The position numbers and the translations under genes are program-made. Shown one piece after another: positions 1-9,947 of a stretch of 64,000 bases of DNA (position 1 is its first letter; each line of letters starts with the position of its first letter). This stretch comes from a virus. Under the pieces are notes generated by a model that saw only the letters and a list, made by a program, of their open reading frames with translations, was not told where the DNA came from and made no database searches. The stretch is from positions 1-64,000 of IMG/VR virus record IMGVR_UViG_3300042868_008629. One strand, 5' to 3'.

Positions 1-1
1 G

Positions 2-619
2 GATTGTGGTGTGTTATCGGCACTACCTAATGTTAGAGGTATTATAATTGATTTAAATCAAGTACCAAATCAATATAGAAACAAGTTTACAAATCAAGGT
101 TTAGTTGGTTTCAGAATTGAATATCTTAACACAGATGGTTCAAAAATACCTAACTTTTTTAGAGTAATTACATCTTCATTTTTCTGTGAACCTGTAATTC
201 AAAATCTAACGAACACTTCGCAAAAAGCGATAAGATACAGATATACTGATAGTAATAGTGGATTATTGTTTTGTACATTGTCACCATCATCAGCACCAAC
301 TAATAAACCGAATGCAATACCATACATTGGTCAACCTGACCAAGATATCATAATAACTAATACTTTCTTCAATCCAATAACCCTTGATATTGAAGTTGCT
401 GAACACGATTTCTCAACGTTGGCTATTGCACTTTATGGTAATCAAACCAAATCTATTGATGATGGTATCTACACTTACTACGATAGTCAAAATAACATAT
501 ACAGACAATATAACCTATACGAAATCAGAGACCAGTTTAATGAGCTTCTATTTGAGGTAAGACAAGACAGAGGTAATAATATAGATTTCAGTAAAAACTT
601 CACTAACATCACTTCGTAA
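2..619 (+). CDS. Virion structural protein, 5'-truncated by window edge
   Basis: The reading frame is open from the first bases of the window, so the true start lies upstream and the GTG at 11 is probably internal. About 206 residues are visible. I do not recognise a family. The protein is Asn/Thr/Ile-rich and beta-prone, with no membrane segment. It ends in TAATG, so its stop overlaps the start of the large tail protein at 619 by one base, and the two are translationally coupled. Position directly upstream of a tail/baseplate-like gene suggests a virion component; this is inference from context. Confidence 0.7.
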   Translation, partial: DCGVLSALPNVRGIIIDLNQVPNQYRNKFTNQGLVGFRIEYLNTDGSKIPNFFRVITSSFFCEPVIQNLTNTSQKAIRYRYTDSNSGLLFCTLSPSSAPTNKPNAIPYIGQPDQDIIITNTFFNPITLDIEVAEHDFSTLAIALYGNQTKSIDDGIYTYYDSQNNIYRQYNLYEIRDQFNELLFEVRQDRGNNIDFSKNFTNITS

Positions 620-3600
620 TGGCTAAATTCACATGTCCTCCTCAAACACCATCAGGTGCTGGTACTTTTGCAAATAATCTAGTTGGTTTACAATTAGTTA
701 CTGGTGGGGGTTTGACACAAGGAACATTTAATTTTACACTTTCGGCAAGTGAGAAAGTTAATAGAAACTTTTCCACTGGAACTTTTTCTAATCCGATTAG
801 TTTGGACTCAATGGGTATTACAGATATCAATCAAGCTAAAGCTATCATTGAGAATAACTATAAAGTTTACCCAAATTTTGATTTAACTCAAGTTACAAAC
901 TTTGTTTTATATGGGTCTATGGCCAAAAGGATGTCAGCTGCAGTAACACAAGTTATTAGTTATTTTCCTGCAGCACTAGAATCAACGACATTAAGATTGG
1001 ATTATTCCACTGGTGTAACAGCATTTAATGTTGTTTTCAGTTTACAATATAATGAAACAACGTTTGAATTAGACCTTACTAAAATAAGAAATCCTTTTGG
1101 AATTGATTATACAACTAACTCAACTAGAAATCTATCCCTTAGAGAGATACCAGTATCAACATTGAGGAATATGACATTAGAATATGCCAAGTATTCCTTA
1201 TATTATAATGAAATTGGGTATCAAGTTAAACGTATAGTACCAACAAATTCATTAACATCGGGTAATTTGAGTATCACCGTTGTTGGTAATCCTTTTTCAG
1301 GTGATACAAGTGTTTTTGGAAATATTATAGTAAGACCAAATGATAGTGAAGTTAATAAAGTTTTTAATGAAAATTTAGACGAAGTTGAAAACTTTTTATT
1401 AAATAGAACATCAACACCGATATATACAGCATCTTTCGTTATCCCTAAAGAAGCTGATGATGGAACTTATTATTCAGATAATGCTTCAGTAACTTGGCCA
1501 ATATTGGGACTATGGAATTTAGATATCATCTCAAGTACATTTGTCGATTATTTAACAATATTGAATGATATTAGTGTCTCTTTTGATTCATATAGAACTA
1601 ACCTTGTGTCAAGATTTTTCACAACACCAGCATTCAAAGAATTTGATACGATTGGTCAAAAAATGGACAAAGTTCTTCAAATATATGGTAGAAGTTTTGA
1701 CGAGGTTAACAAATATATTACAAGTTTATCTTATGTAACATCTGTTAATTATAATGTAAGAAATGACATCCCCTCTCAATTGTTAAGAAATTTAGCTCAA
1801 ACCTTGGGATGGCAGACAAACATATCACCAATTTCCAATACTGATTTTTTGAATTCTGTTTTTGGTCAAACAAATCAAGAAAAATCTATGTTCAGTGGTG
1901 TCCCTGTAGCACAAACACCAGACGAGCTAAATTACCAATTTTACAGAAATGTATTATTAAATACAGCTTATTTATTTAAATCGAAAGGGACAAGAAAATC
2001 AATAGAAAATTTGTTGAGATTGATTGGAGCACCTGAAGCTTTGGTTGAGTTCAATGAATATGTTTATTTAGCTGACCAAAGAATTAATATAGATAAATTT
2101 AATAGTTATTACGCTCAAATCTCAGGTGGGACTTTGGTGGAACAAACACCAACATTAGAAAGTTCAAATGTATTTACATTATTTGGTGTACAATATACTG
2201 GATTCACGACTACGGCAACAATCAGAGATGTTAATATTACTATTGAAGAATTCCCAATAGACCAATTTGGATTCCCAAGACCAATTACTGATAGTGAGTC
2301 GTACTTCTTTCAAATAGGTAGTGGTTGGTTTGAACAAACACCACAACACAGAGCACCTGAACAAGTAAATTCTACTTTGAGTGTATTTACGGGATTAAAT
2401 CCTGATTATCAAACAAGTTTAAAACCATACACTTATGGTCAAGAATATTTAGACAGATTCAGAAAATTTCCATTTATTCAATTAGGCTATAATATTTCAC
2501 CATCTGTTGATAATAACAAATCTTGGTACGATTCTGAAGTACTACTAAGAGTTAACTTAGATGGTAATATTAACGCAAGATACTTCGTTGCTGATGACAA
2601 ATTAGTTTTAAATGTTAAGAATACTGAGATATTTTTGAATCCTGCACAAGGACTTTTATATGATGTTTGGTATATGTCACGTTTGTACAATTATCCAATA
2701 CCAAATCAAGGTATGAATTATGTCAATCCGAATGGGTGTTTTCCAAACGCGGCAAGTTGCTACCCTGATAGAAATGGTGTTGATTGGACGATTATTAACC
2801 CACAACCAAAACAAAAAACCTTCTTCGAATTTGCTCAAACATTTTGGAAGAATACGATTAATGTAAGAAATAGACAATATTCTACTGATGGTAAAACTAG
2901 TGGTTACCCAACACTACAATCAATTTATTGGAAATATTTACAATCATTACAAGATGTGAATATAGCAAACAATAATTTCACTTACCAAACTATGATAGAA
3001 TACGTTAATGGTTTGGGTGATTATTGGATACGCTTAATTGAACAAATGGTTCCAGCAACAACCATTTGGAATACTGGTGTCAAGTTAGAAAACTCAATTT
3101 TCCATAGACAGAAATTTCAATGGAAAAGACAAAGAGGTTGTCAGATTATATTAGATACACCACCACCAACACCTGACCCTGTTGATTTATGTGAGTGTAT
3201 AAGTATTACTGGTGCTTCAGTTGGAAGTAGTACATTAATAACAACATTGAGTCCTAATGGTTATGTTAATGGCAAACAATCATTCTTGGGTTATGACCCT
3301 TGTTGTGGTTTAGTTAAAGATATAATTATTTCTTATAATTCGGGGTCAACTCGTTGGGAATATTATTATGATGGAACTCTTGTAGGTACTTTAAACTCAA
3401 CATCTGATTGCCCAATTGGTAGTGTTTGGTCGAATACAAAAAATAATGTTGGAACTATTTCATCAACTAATAGAACTATTTGCCCAAATCCTGCATCGTT
3501 TACACCATTGAGACCTAATCCTTGTAGACCATGTGAGTTGAATGATAGTTTATATACCTACGATTGTCCTATACAAAACACAGAGTGTCCAAAATATCCT

Positions 3601-3996
3601 TGGTTAAGTGACCCAAAACTTGGTAGTTTTGGTAGTGTTTTAGGTAAATTGTTGAATGAATATCTTACTTCTATTGGTTATGACCCAAATAATTGTAGTT
3701 TGAATACGTTAACCACAGAGTGGTATGTGGATATTAGGATAGATGATATTCAAGTTGTTTCTTACCCATTCTTCAATGGAATAGGATATAATTTAATACC
3801 ATTAAGTTATCCTACAACTACGAATTGGGACACAGCATTAGTTACCGCTATGAATTTGATTAAACCACTAGGTTATGATTATTACTTTACTAGTGACGAT
3901 ACTATTGTAGTTTATAATCAAGTGTGTTCTGTGTCAGAAGCTGATATTAACTTCAAGTTAAATATCGGAATAAACTTCTCAATTTATTGTGTATAA
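619..3996 (+). CDS. Large tail/baseplate protein with P2 gpI-like segment
   Basis: The protein has 1125 residues. Around residues 449-475 it carries the segment TAYLFKSKGTRKSIENLLRL followed by IGAPE. That resembles the 'long helix then KGT' signature of P2 gpI-type tail/baseplate proteins. The last ~280 residues are cysteine-rich (CECIS, DPCCG, CRPCEL), suggesting an extracellular, disulfide-stabilised or metal-bound end. No signal peptide or membrane segment is seen. The start ATG overlaps the upstream stop by one base and its own stop overlaps the next start (TAATG), so three genes form one late operon. I infer a baseplate or tail-tip role; the exact T4 counterpart is unclear. Confidence 0.65.
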   Translation: MAKFTCPPQTPSGAGTFANNLVGLQLVTGGGLTQGTFNFTLSASEKVNRNFSTGTFSNPISLDSMGITDINQAKAIIENNYKVYPNFDLTQVTNFVLYGSMAKRMSAAVTQVISYFPAALESTTLRLDYSTGVTAFNVVFSLQYNETTFELDLTKIRNPFGIDYTTNSTRNLSLREIPVSTLRNMTLEYAKYSLYYNEIGYQVKRIVPTNSLTSGNLSITVVGNPFSGDTSVFGNIIVRPNDSEVNKVFNENLDEVENFLLNRTSTPIYTASFVIPKEADDGTYYSDNASVTWPILGLWNLDIISSTFVDYLTILNDISVSFDSYRTNLVSRFFTTPAFKEFDTIGQKMDKVLQIYGRSFDEVNKYITSLSYVTSVNYNVRNDIPSQLLRNLAQTLGWQTNISPISNTDFLNSVFGQTNQEKSMFSGVPVAQTPDELNYQFYRNVLLNTAYLFKSKGTRKSIENLLRLIGAPEALVEFNEYVYLADQRINIDKFNSYYAQISGGTLVEQTPTLESSNVFTLFGVQYTGFTTTATIRDVNITIEEFPIDQFGFPRPITDSESYFFQIGSGWFEQTPQHRAPEQVNSTLSVFTGLNPDYQTSLKPYTYGQEYLDRFRKFPFIQLGYNISPSVDNNKSWYDSEVLLRVNLDGNINARYFVADDKLVLNVKNTEIFLNPAQGLLYDVWYMSRLYNYPIPNQGMNYVNPNGCFPNAASCYPDRNGVDWTIINPQPKQKTFFEFAQTFWKNTINVRNRQYSTDGKTSGYPTLQSIYWKYLQSLQDVNIANNNFTYQTMIEYVNGLGDYWIRLIEQMVPATTIWNTGVKLENSIFHRQKFQWKRQRGCQIILDTPPPTPDPVDLCECISITGASVGSSTLITTLSPNGYVNGKQSFLGYDPCCGLVKDIIISYNSGSTRWEYYYDGTLVGTLNSTSDCPIGSVWSNTKNNVGTISSTNRTICPNPASFTPLRPNPCRPCELNDSLYTYDCPIQNTECPKYPWLSDPKLGSFGSVLGKLLNEYLTSIGYDPNNCSLNTLTTEWYVDIRIDDIQVVSYPFFNGIGYNLIPLSYPTTTNWDTALVTAMNLIKPLGYDYYFTSDDTIVVYNQVCSVSEADINFKLNIGINFSIYCV

Positions 3997-6137
3997 TGTC
4001 TTGTTTTTTAGATGTAGTAGTAAATAGTATAACTGGTGATTGTAGTAATACGTCCTCAGGTGCGTTTAATATAAGTATCAATGGTAGTGCTCCTGATTTT
4101 ACAATTTCTTGGATTGACCCTAGTTTTGGTACAATTCCACTTAGTGGTGCCACAGGGTACACAATTAGTGGACTTTCGGGTGGTTCTTATGTATTTAATG
4201 TTATTGATAGTTGTTCAGGAGGTAGTACAACATTTCCTGTAAGTGTCTATATTTCGACAGGGACTTGTGTTACCTTGACAGGTGTTCAGAATACAACTTG
4301 TAATCTGAGTAATGGTAGTATTACTGCTGATACAACAAATTATTATAATTCACCTACTTTTAGTTTATACGAAATATCGAGTGGGTTTATTACTTCAGGA
4401 CAAAGTTTCAACAATATCTTCACATTTAATTCTTTATCTGCAGGTACATATTATGTTATTGCGGACGATGGTGGGGGATGTACTGGTAAATCTGAATCAT
4501 GTATTGTTAAGTCATCAACTACGTTAGATTTTGGTGTATATGTCATCAATGATGCGGGATGTGCAGTGGACTCAGGGGCAATCTACGTTACTGGTCAAAC
4601 TGGAGTACCACCATACACATATTTGTGGTCAAATGGTCAAACAACCCCATCAATCACAGGATTAACACCTGGTAATTACAATGTGGTGGTGACAGATAGT
4701 GCTGGTTGTTCTAATAGTTTGGGTGTGGTTGTAAATGAAGTACCACCAATTGGATTGGGAACATTTACAATTACAAATCCATCTTGTTACACTTCGGATG
4801 GAAGTGTAACAGTTGTTACAACTGGTGGTACTGCACCTTTTTATTATTCAGGTTCTAACGGAACTGTAACAATTACTTTTGCTTCGAGTTATACATTTAC
4901 TGGTGTTGCCGCAGGTAATTTCTCAGTTAGTGTAACTGATGCTGGTTTATGTAATTTTGTGGCATCCACAATTTTGTTGACTCCGAATTCATTTACTAAC
5001 GTAACAGTTTCAACAACCAACTCACTATGTAATAATAATACAGGTGTTGTTTCAGTTTCTCTATTTGGTGGTTCCCCTCCTTATTCATATACTCTGATAG
5101 ATTTCACAGGAAACTCAGCAACAACAGTTACTAATGCAACAAATGTAAACTTTAATGCCTTGGAATCGGGTAATTACACCTTACAAATTACTGATGGAGG
5201 ACCTTGTGTTTTTACTCAAGCTGTGACAATAAATAATACAATTTTATATACTTTAAGTTCAGTTGTATCAGGTACAACTTGTGGACAAAATAATGGTGTT
5301 GTTACTTTAAATATAAGTAGTGGAGGTACACCACCCTACATCTATCAGATGGATGGTGTTTTAGTTAACACAAGTTTGTCAGGTTATACATTTTCAGGAT
5401 TAGCACCTGGTAATTACACAGCATCTGTAATTGATGCTAATTTATGTCAACAATTTTTACCAATATTAATACCAACCTCATCCTCGGTAAATTTTATATT
5501 AAACCCAACATCACCACTATCGGGAAATGATGGGATGATAGAAACTTTTATATTAGAAGGTGAACCTCCGTTTAATTTAATATGGAGTTCAAACGCACCA
5601 AGTGGACAAACTGGTTTAACAATAACTGGTCTCACTGCTGGTACGTACAATCTAAGTGTTACAGATGATAATGGATGTACACAAGTAAGAAGTGTAACTT
5701 TATTCGGATACAATTTAATATCTTCATATCAAGTTTTAAATATTTGCAACGATAATTTTGTAAATTCGGGTCAATTAATCAAAAAGGGACTACAACAGAT
5801 GTATCTTGAAGGTTTTCATGACTTAACATCAGGTGATACCAATTGTTTACTAAGTGCCGCAACTTTTGTTTGTGAAGTTAGTGTAAATGGGGTAACCAAC
5901 TCAATTGGTTTTTATAATTCCACATCGTTAAACGATTTTCCAACTGATAGTGTATATTTTAATGTTGTTGAAATATTATTATCACTATACCCCGAATTAG
6001 AAACAATAACTATTGATATATCGACAGGTGAGATATTAATTAGTTCATTGTGTAATCCATCCATTGGGATGATTGATGCAACAATAATTGTGAGTGTAAT
6101 AATTCTTTACAACATAAATTGTGTAAGTTGTGCATAA
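3996..6137 (+). CDS. SprB-repeat adhesin-like tail protein, seven repeats
   Basis: The ATG at 3996 is chosen (713 residues); TTG at 3987 is an unlikely earlier start. The protein consists of about seven tandem modules of 65-90 residues. Each has a Cys-rich strand, a G-G-x-x-P-Y/F turn, then GLxxGNYxxxVTDxxGC; the clearest is PPYTYLWSNGQTTPSITGL followed by TPGNYNVVVTDSAGC. This matches the SprB repeat of Bacteroidetes gliding-motility adhesins (established family). A unique C-terminal domain of ~135 residues (from about NLISSYQVLN) follows. There is no signal peptide, as expected for a virion protein. A bidirectional terminator follows. The likely role is a host-binding fibre or baseplate decoration. 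Confidence 0.8.
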   Translation: MSCFLDVVVNSITGDCSNTSSGAFNISINGSAPDFTISWIDPSFGTIPLSGATGYTISGLSGGSYVFNVIDSCSGGSTTFPVSVYISTGTCVTLTGVQNTTCNLSNGSITADTTNYYNSPTFSLYEISSGFITSGQSFNNIFTFNSLSAGTYYVIADDGGGCTGKSESCIVKSSTTLDFGVYVINDAGCAVDSGAIYVTGQTGVPPYTYLWSNGQTTPSITGLTPGNYNVVVTDSAGCSNSLGVVVNEVPPIGLGTFTITNPSCYTSDGSVTVVTTGGTAPFYYSGSNGTVTITFASSYTFTGVAAGNFSVSVTDAGLCNFVASTILLTPNSFTNVTVSTTNSLCNNNTGVVSVSLFGGSPPYSYTLIDFTGNSATTVTNATNVNFNALESGNYTLQITDGGPCVFTQAVTINNTILYTLSSVVSGTTCGQNNGVVTLNISSGGTPPYIYQMDGVLVNTSLSGYTFSGLAPGNYTASVIDANLCQQFLPILIPTSSSVNFILNPTSPLSGNDGMIETFILEGEPPFNLIWSSNAPSGQTGLTITGLTAGTYNLSVTDDNGCTQVRSVTLFGYNLISSYQVLNICNDNFVNSGQLIKKGLQQMYLEGFHDLTSGDTNCLLSAATFVCEVSVNGVTNSIGFYNSTSLNDFPTDSVYFNVVEILLSLYPELETITIDISTGEILISSLCNPSIGMIDATIIVSVIILYNINCVSCA

Positions 6138-6141
6138 TAAA

Positions 6142-6166
6142 AAACCCCACCTAAAAAGTGGGGTTT
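6142..6166. terminator. Bidirectional terminator between convergent genes
   Basis: Perfect 9-bp stem (AAACCCCAC / GTGGGGTTT) with a 7-nt loop. It is flanked by A-rich sequence on the left and T-rich on the right, so it can terminate both the + tail operon ending at 6137 and the - gene ending at 6171. Confidence 0.9.
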
Positions 6167-6170
6167 AATT

Positions 6171-6770
6171 TTACCATAAATTTTCTTGTTTCATATATCC
6201 TAACACACAACAATAAGCATCACTCATATCAAAATTCTCTTTCTTAAGAGTATTGTTTTTTGTGTAACCCCAATTTATTTGAGGTTCTCTTTTGGCTACT
6301 TGTTCCCAAATAATTTGTTTTTTGTCACAATCCTTTGGTAATCCACCAAACAAAACAAACTTCCCTTTACCATTATCTTTCACTAACCATGGGAAAGCGT
6401 TTTTTCTTGAGTTGTATGTTGATATGTATTCAGGAACAATACCTAAAACATCATATATCTCTTTGGAAATAAGAGTATTATATCTCATTAAAGTTTGTAT
6501 AGTATAAACATTGTTACTATTTAAAAGTGGCTCTTCGATAACAACTTTTTTGATGTTTAATTCATCATACCCCTCTAATTTAGTTTTGAAAATTTCGGTC
6601 TTAAGAAATAATTCCTTCATTTTATTTTCTTCTTTAGGTTTGGTTACTGGTGAGATATGAGTTAATTCCAATAATTCCTTACTTTCTATGTCAAACAATG
6701 CCCAACCAATTGTTTTCGTAGAAATATCTAACCCCAAAACCTTTGGGGATTGTTTCATTTTATCATTCAT
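6171..6770 (-). CDS. RuvC-like Holliday-junction resolvase / RNase H-fold nuclease
   Basis: 199 residues. The N-terminal strand GLDISTKTIGWALFD carries the first catalytic Asp. VVIEEPLL supplies the second acidic residue and the C-terminal FDMSDAYCCVLGY supplies a final Asp, the D-E-D pattern of RuvC-type resolvases. Length fits phage RuvC-like enzymes. Such enzymes resolve branched DNA before packaging; T4 uses the unrelated gp49 for this. It is the last gene of the leftward fibre operon, 3 nt after the upstream gene's stop, so it is likely expressed late. Confidence 0.75.
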   Translation of the reverse strand: MNDKMKQSPKVLGLDISTKTIGWALFDIESKELLELTHISPVTKPKEENKMKELFLKTEIFKTKLEGYDELNIKKVVIEEPLLNSNNVYTIQTLMRYNTLISKEIYDVLGIVPEYISTYNSRKNAFPWLVKDNGKGKFVLFGGLPKDCDKKQIIWEQVAKREPQINWGYTKNNTLKKENFDMSDAYCCVLGYMKQENLW

Positions 6771-6773
6771 AAA

Positions 6774-9194
6774 TTAAATATCTAATTTGATTACAAACTG
6801 TTGAATCCCCGTTCTCGGATATGGAGATTGTAGCTTTGAAACAATCATAAGATTTTTGTCTGAATCGTAAAGACCAATTTCAGTTACGAATGGTTGGACT
6901 GAAGTATTCCACGATGGATTTGAGGAGTATTGGAATTCTGATTGACCTAATACTATCTGATACCTCATTTCATAAATTGTGGCTTGAATGTCAGTTTCTA
7001 TATTACCATAAAAATAATATTCATCACCAAAATTTAATTGAGTTCCTGAAAAACCTGCCGTAGTTATATCAATATAATCACTTAAGTCATAAAGTGGTGC
7101 ATTATCATATAAGTCCTGAGTTATAACAAACGTATTACCTGTTAAACCTGATTGTGTTAAATACCCATTATTACTTGTACCACTAAGTTGGAAATTATAG
7201 TCAATTATTCTCCATTGTGATGGTTCTGGTCTACCATTACCCTCAACCTTTTGACAAATAATTTCAAATGAATCAGCAATAAAACCTGACGTAATATCAC
7301 AACCTACAGAACATATACTTGGATTAGATGATAAACAATTAAATTCATCACCAAATCTTACACTAACATTTTGAGAATTCAAAGGATTACAAGTTATGTT
7401 AGGTCCTTGTATTACTTGATAATAATTAGAATGTAAAGAATTAGTATAGGCTGAAGAGTTTGATAATCGATATGTAACGTGTAAATATTCAGTTTCGCCA
7501 GTCAGAATTCCCTCAACAGATTCGTTATCCAAACCACAAATATTTGGTGTAATTAAAGCAACCTTTGGCGCTGGTAATGTCCAGTTTCTATTGGCTTTAT
7601 ATGACATTGCGGCAATAATCTCTTCATCATCAATAATGATTAGTTTGTGGTCAGGAAATACCTTACCAATTCTGTTTGGTATTCCCGCAATCGGTGTTGT
7701 ATTTGGGTTTGGATTAGTATCCCATAGGTGATAATATCTTATACCTGGATTATTCATATCTTGGTTTTGATTTGACTCCAAGTAATGAACAGTAAATAAT
7801 GGTATAATTAAATCATCAAAACCAGGAGGGTCAACATAAAAAGTTTGTCCATAACAACATTCAGGGTTTTTATGCCACATTAACCACGGAATGTGTAATT
7901 TGAAATTCCTTGCTTCTCCTGTTGTATCATCAGGTTCAGTAATATCGTGAGGTTCCAAGGCGAATTTTTCACCATAGAAAAAATCAATCGTATTATTAGT
8001 ATAATGAATAATAGCAATGGCCTTTTGTTCTTCAGGTGTAACTACAACCTTTTCATCAAAAGAGTTATAATAATAAGTTGAATCAGTATCGGTTTGTCCA
8101 CTACTTGAAGCGTAACCAAAATATTCTTTAGACCCCAAATAATCAATAGAACCAAATTTAGTATAATCTTTGTGTGTTGAGGAATTTATACCTGCTGGAC
8201 TTTCTGACCAAGGAATATTCATATTCCAAATTTTAACATCAAATTGGTCAGTATAACAAACCGATTCAAAATTGATAACATCATATGGGAAGTGTTGAGA
8301 TGGTGTTACACTATCATAAATCTCAGTCATTCCTGATGGATATACAATTACACGAGCATAACAATCACCACTTAAATATGTAAAATCAGGTGTTGACCTA
8401 TCCAAAGTTATATTATCCAAACAAACATCAACAATTCGATATGTTAAAATCGTATAACAACTTGACATATCCACAACACAAGTTGCAGTATAACTCGGTA
8501 AACACGGGCCACAATTAGTCACAGGACAAGTTGTGGTTGTAGTTGTTGTTGGAGGTGATGGTGGACTACAAGCGTCAGTTGTTGTTGTTGTCGTTACTGG
8601 TAAGGTAGTTGTAGTAGTTGTTGCAGTGAAACAATTACAGTCATTAACACCATTACCATCATAAATTATCGTTATAAAATCACCAATTTGATAGTTCCTA
8701 ACAAAATCATTGTTACATGTAATTGCCGAAACCACAATCAAATTTGAACCATTCAAACCACTCATTTGTATTACATAGTTAGATGTTAGTGCGTAGTCAC
8801 CTGTGGTTATTGCACTCCACTCTATGTTTGAACCTGATGTTGTACCTAAGAAAAACCCCCTTGGTGATGCTGTATTATACACTGGACTTACAATCGATTG
8901 CATAAATGGGATTCCATATGTATTTCCGTTGTTACCATCCACGTAGTAAGGGTATTTAATGTTTTCCTTATTTGATTGAGGAACACCTGCCGAATTTTGA
9001 GCATTGAAACTTGGCTCTAATACTCTACTATTATATTGGTTATAACTTGTTTGAGGAATAGCATTATACGAAACTTCACTATCACCAATTTGAAAATAAC
9101 TTATATTAAAATTACCTTGAGAAATTTTTTGTCTCCCAGTATCGGTAATCCTTGTGTTTATTAAACCTGCTGTGTTTTTTAAAATATATCCCAT
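6774..9194 (-). CDS. Virion fibre protein with Thr-rich linker
   Basis: 806 residues. The N-terminus reads GYILKNTAGLINTRITDTGR then QKISQGNFNISYFQIGDSE. By position this could be the virion-attachment end; I recognise it as a recurring phage N-terminus but not as a named family. Residues ~188-221 are a mucin-like linker (TTTTTTLPVTTTTTTDAC, then PPSPPTTTTTTTCP). Cys-rich and beta-rich sequence follows to the C-terminus. An ATATTTAT motif lies only ~12 nt before the ATG, so a dedicated promoter is doubtful. The Thr tracts are plausible O-glycosylation sites given the glycosyltransferase-like gene at 12170-13147. Confidence 0.7.
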   Translation of the reverse strand: MGYILKNTAGLINTRITDTGRQKISQGNFNISYFQIGDSEVSYNAIPQTSYNQYNSRVLEPSFNAQNSAGVPQSNKENIKYPYYVDGNNGNTYGIPFMQSIVSPVYNTASPRGFFLGTTSGSNIEWSAITTGDYALTSNYVIQMSGLNGSNLIVVSAITCNNDFVRNYQIGDFITIIYDGNGVNDCNCFTATTTTTTLPVTTTTTTDACSPPSPPTTTTTTTCPVTNCGPCLPSYTATCVVDMSSCYTILTYRIVDVCLDNITLDRSTPDFTYLSGDCYARVIVYPSGMTEIYDSVTPSQHFPYDVINFESVCYTDQFDVKIWNMNIPWSESPAGINSSTHKDYTKFGSIDYLGSKEYFGYASSSGQTDTDSTYYYNSFDEKVVVTPEEQKAIAIIHYTNNTIDFFYGEKFALEPHDITEPDDTTGEARNFKLHIPWLMWHKNPECCYGQTFYVDPPGFDDLIIPLFTVHYLESNQNQDMNNPGIRYYHLWDTNPNPNTTPIAGIPNRIGKVFPDHKLIIIDDEEIIAAMSYKANRNWTLPAPKVALITPNICGLDNESVEGILTGETEYLHVTYRLSNSSAYTNSLHSNYYQVIQGPNITCNPLNSQNVSVRFGDEFNCLSSNPSICSVGCDITSGFIADSFEIICQKVEGNGRPEPSQWRIIDYNFQLSGTSNNGYLTQSGLTGNTFVITQDLYDNAPLYDLSDYIDITTAGFSGTQLNFGDEYYFYGNIETDIQATIYEMRYQIVLGQSEFQYSSNPSWNTSVQPFVTEIGLYDSDKNLMIVSKLQSPYPRTGIQQFVIKLDI
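8531..8632 (-). repeat. Thr-codon low-complexity tract (mucin-like linker)
   Basis: GTT/GTA/TGT-rich DNA on the + strand encodes two runs of Thr separated by a Cys-Ser-Pro-Pro segment on the - strand. Codons vary (ACA, ACT, ACC), so the amino acid run rather than a pure DNA repeat is what is kept. Shorter Thr runs recur at about 10745-10780 and 11075-11115. Confidence 0.75.
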
Positions 9195-9218
9195 AAAGAT
9201 AAATATCGAAAATTGATT

Positions 9219-9944
9219 TTATGTGACGATAATGTTACAACAATAACATCCTGATATAGAAACATTACTTAAAGTGTAATTTTCAACACTTTGACCTAAA
9301 TAACAAGCGACATCTTGGTTTTTAGTTGTAGTTGTATATGTTGTTAATATTAAAGTATCTGAATTTGTATAAGTGAGATTGTTCCATCCCTCAGTGTACG
9401 AAGTGATGTAAACATTTTGATTTTGACAACCTGGTGTTGGATTATAAGTTGTACTCAAAGTCGAACTTGAGTATGAAATAGATTGTGTGACACTATTTTT
9501 AACCAAGTCACTCGTTGACGTTGTTGTAGAAGTACCTGAGAATGGAGAAGATTTTGAAGTATTTAAATGTACCAAATTAAATGTTATAGTTACACCACTT
9601 GGTAAACTTGGAAACACTGAAATAGTTGTATCGTATTTTTTTGTTAATGTTGTATTGTTATTAACTATTGTTGTTGACGAAGTATTAATTGTAACGTTGT
9701 ATGTTATTGAATTATTCGATGTGTTTAGAATAACAGAATTTGTTGATGTTTCACCCGACACGTCTTTTACAATAACAGAGTATTGACCAGGACATAAATT
9801 ACTAAATAATGGTGTATTAAAATAGGTTAAACCATTATTAATTGAGTAGGAATATGGTGGTGTTCCATTGTAACCTTGAATTGCAAAAGAACCATCACAT
9901 CCACAAATTGTATCATTTATATTAACAGTTGAAGTTAAAATCAT
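9219..9944 (-). CDS. SprB-type single-repeat fibre accessory protein
   Basis: 241 residues. Residues ~10-75 hold one SprB-like module: a Cys pair (TICGCDGSF), GYNGTPPYSYSI, then FSNLCPGQYSVIVKDVSG. The rest is Ser/Thr-rich beta sequence with a Cys-rich tail (ISGCYCCNIIVT). No signal peptide. It sits 3 nt downstream of the 731-residue fibre gene and 24 nt upstream of the 806-residue one, so it belongs to the same leftward operon. Probably a fibre tip or accessory subunit; inferred from context. Confidence 0.65.
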   Translation of the reverse strand: MILTSTVNINDTICGCDGSFAIQGYNGTPPYSYSINNGLTYFNTPLFSNLCPGQYSVIVKDVSGETSTNSVILNTSNNSITYNVTINTSSTTIVNNNTTLTKKYDTTISVFPSLPSGVTITFNLVHLNTSKSSPFSGTSTTTSTSDLVKNSVTQSISYSSSTLSTTYNPTPGCQNQNVYITSYTEGWNNLTYTNSDTLILTTYTTTTKNQDVACYLGQSVENYTLSNVSISGCYCCNIIVT

Positions 9945-9947
9945 ATA

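Noticed and set aside
8531-8632. Tandem DNA repeat of possible origin function
   Set aside because: The repetition follows from Thr codons with synonymous variation and stays in frame.
9487-9786. 99-residue open frame on the + strand
   Set aside because: Val-rich reverse reading of the Thr/Asn-rich fibre gene.
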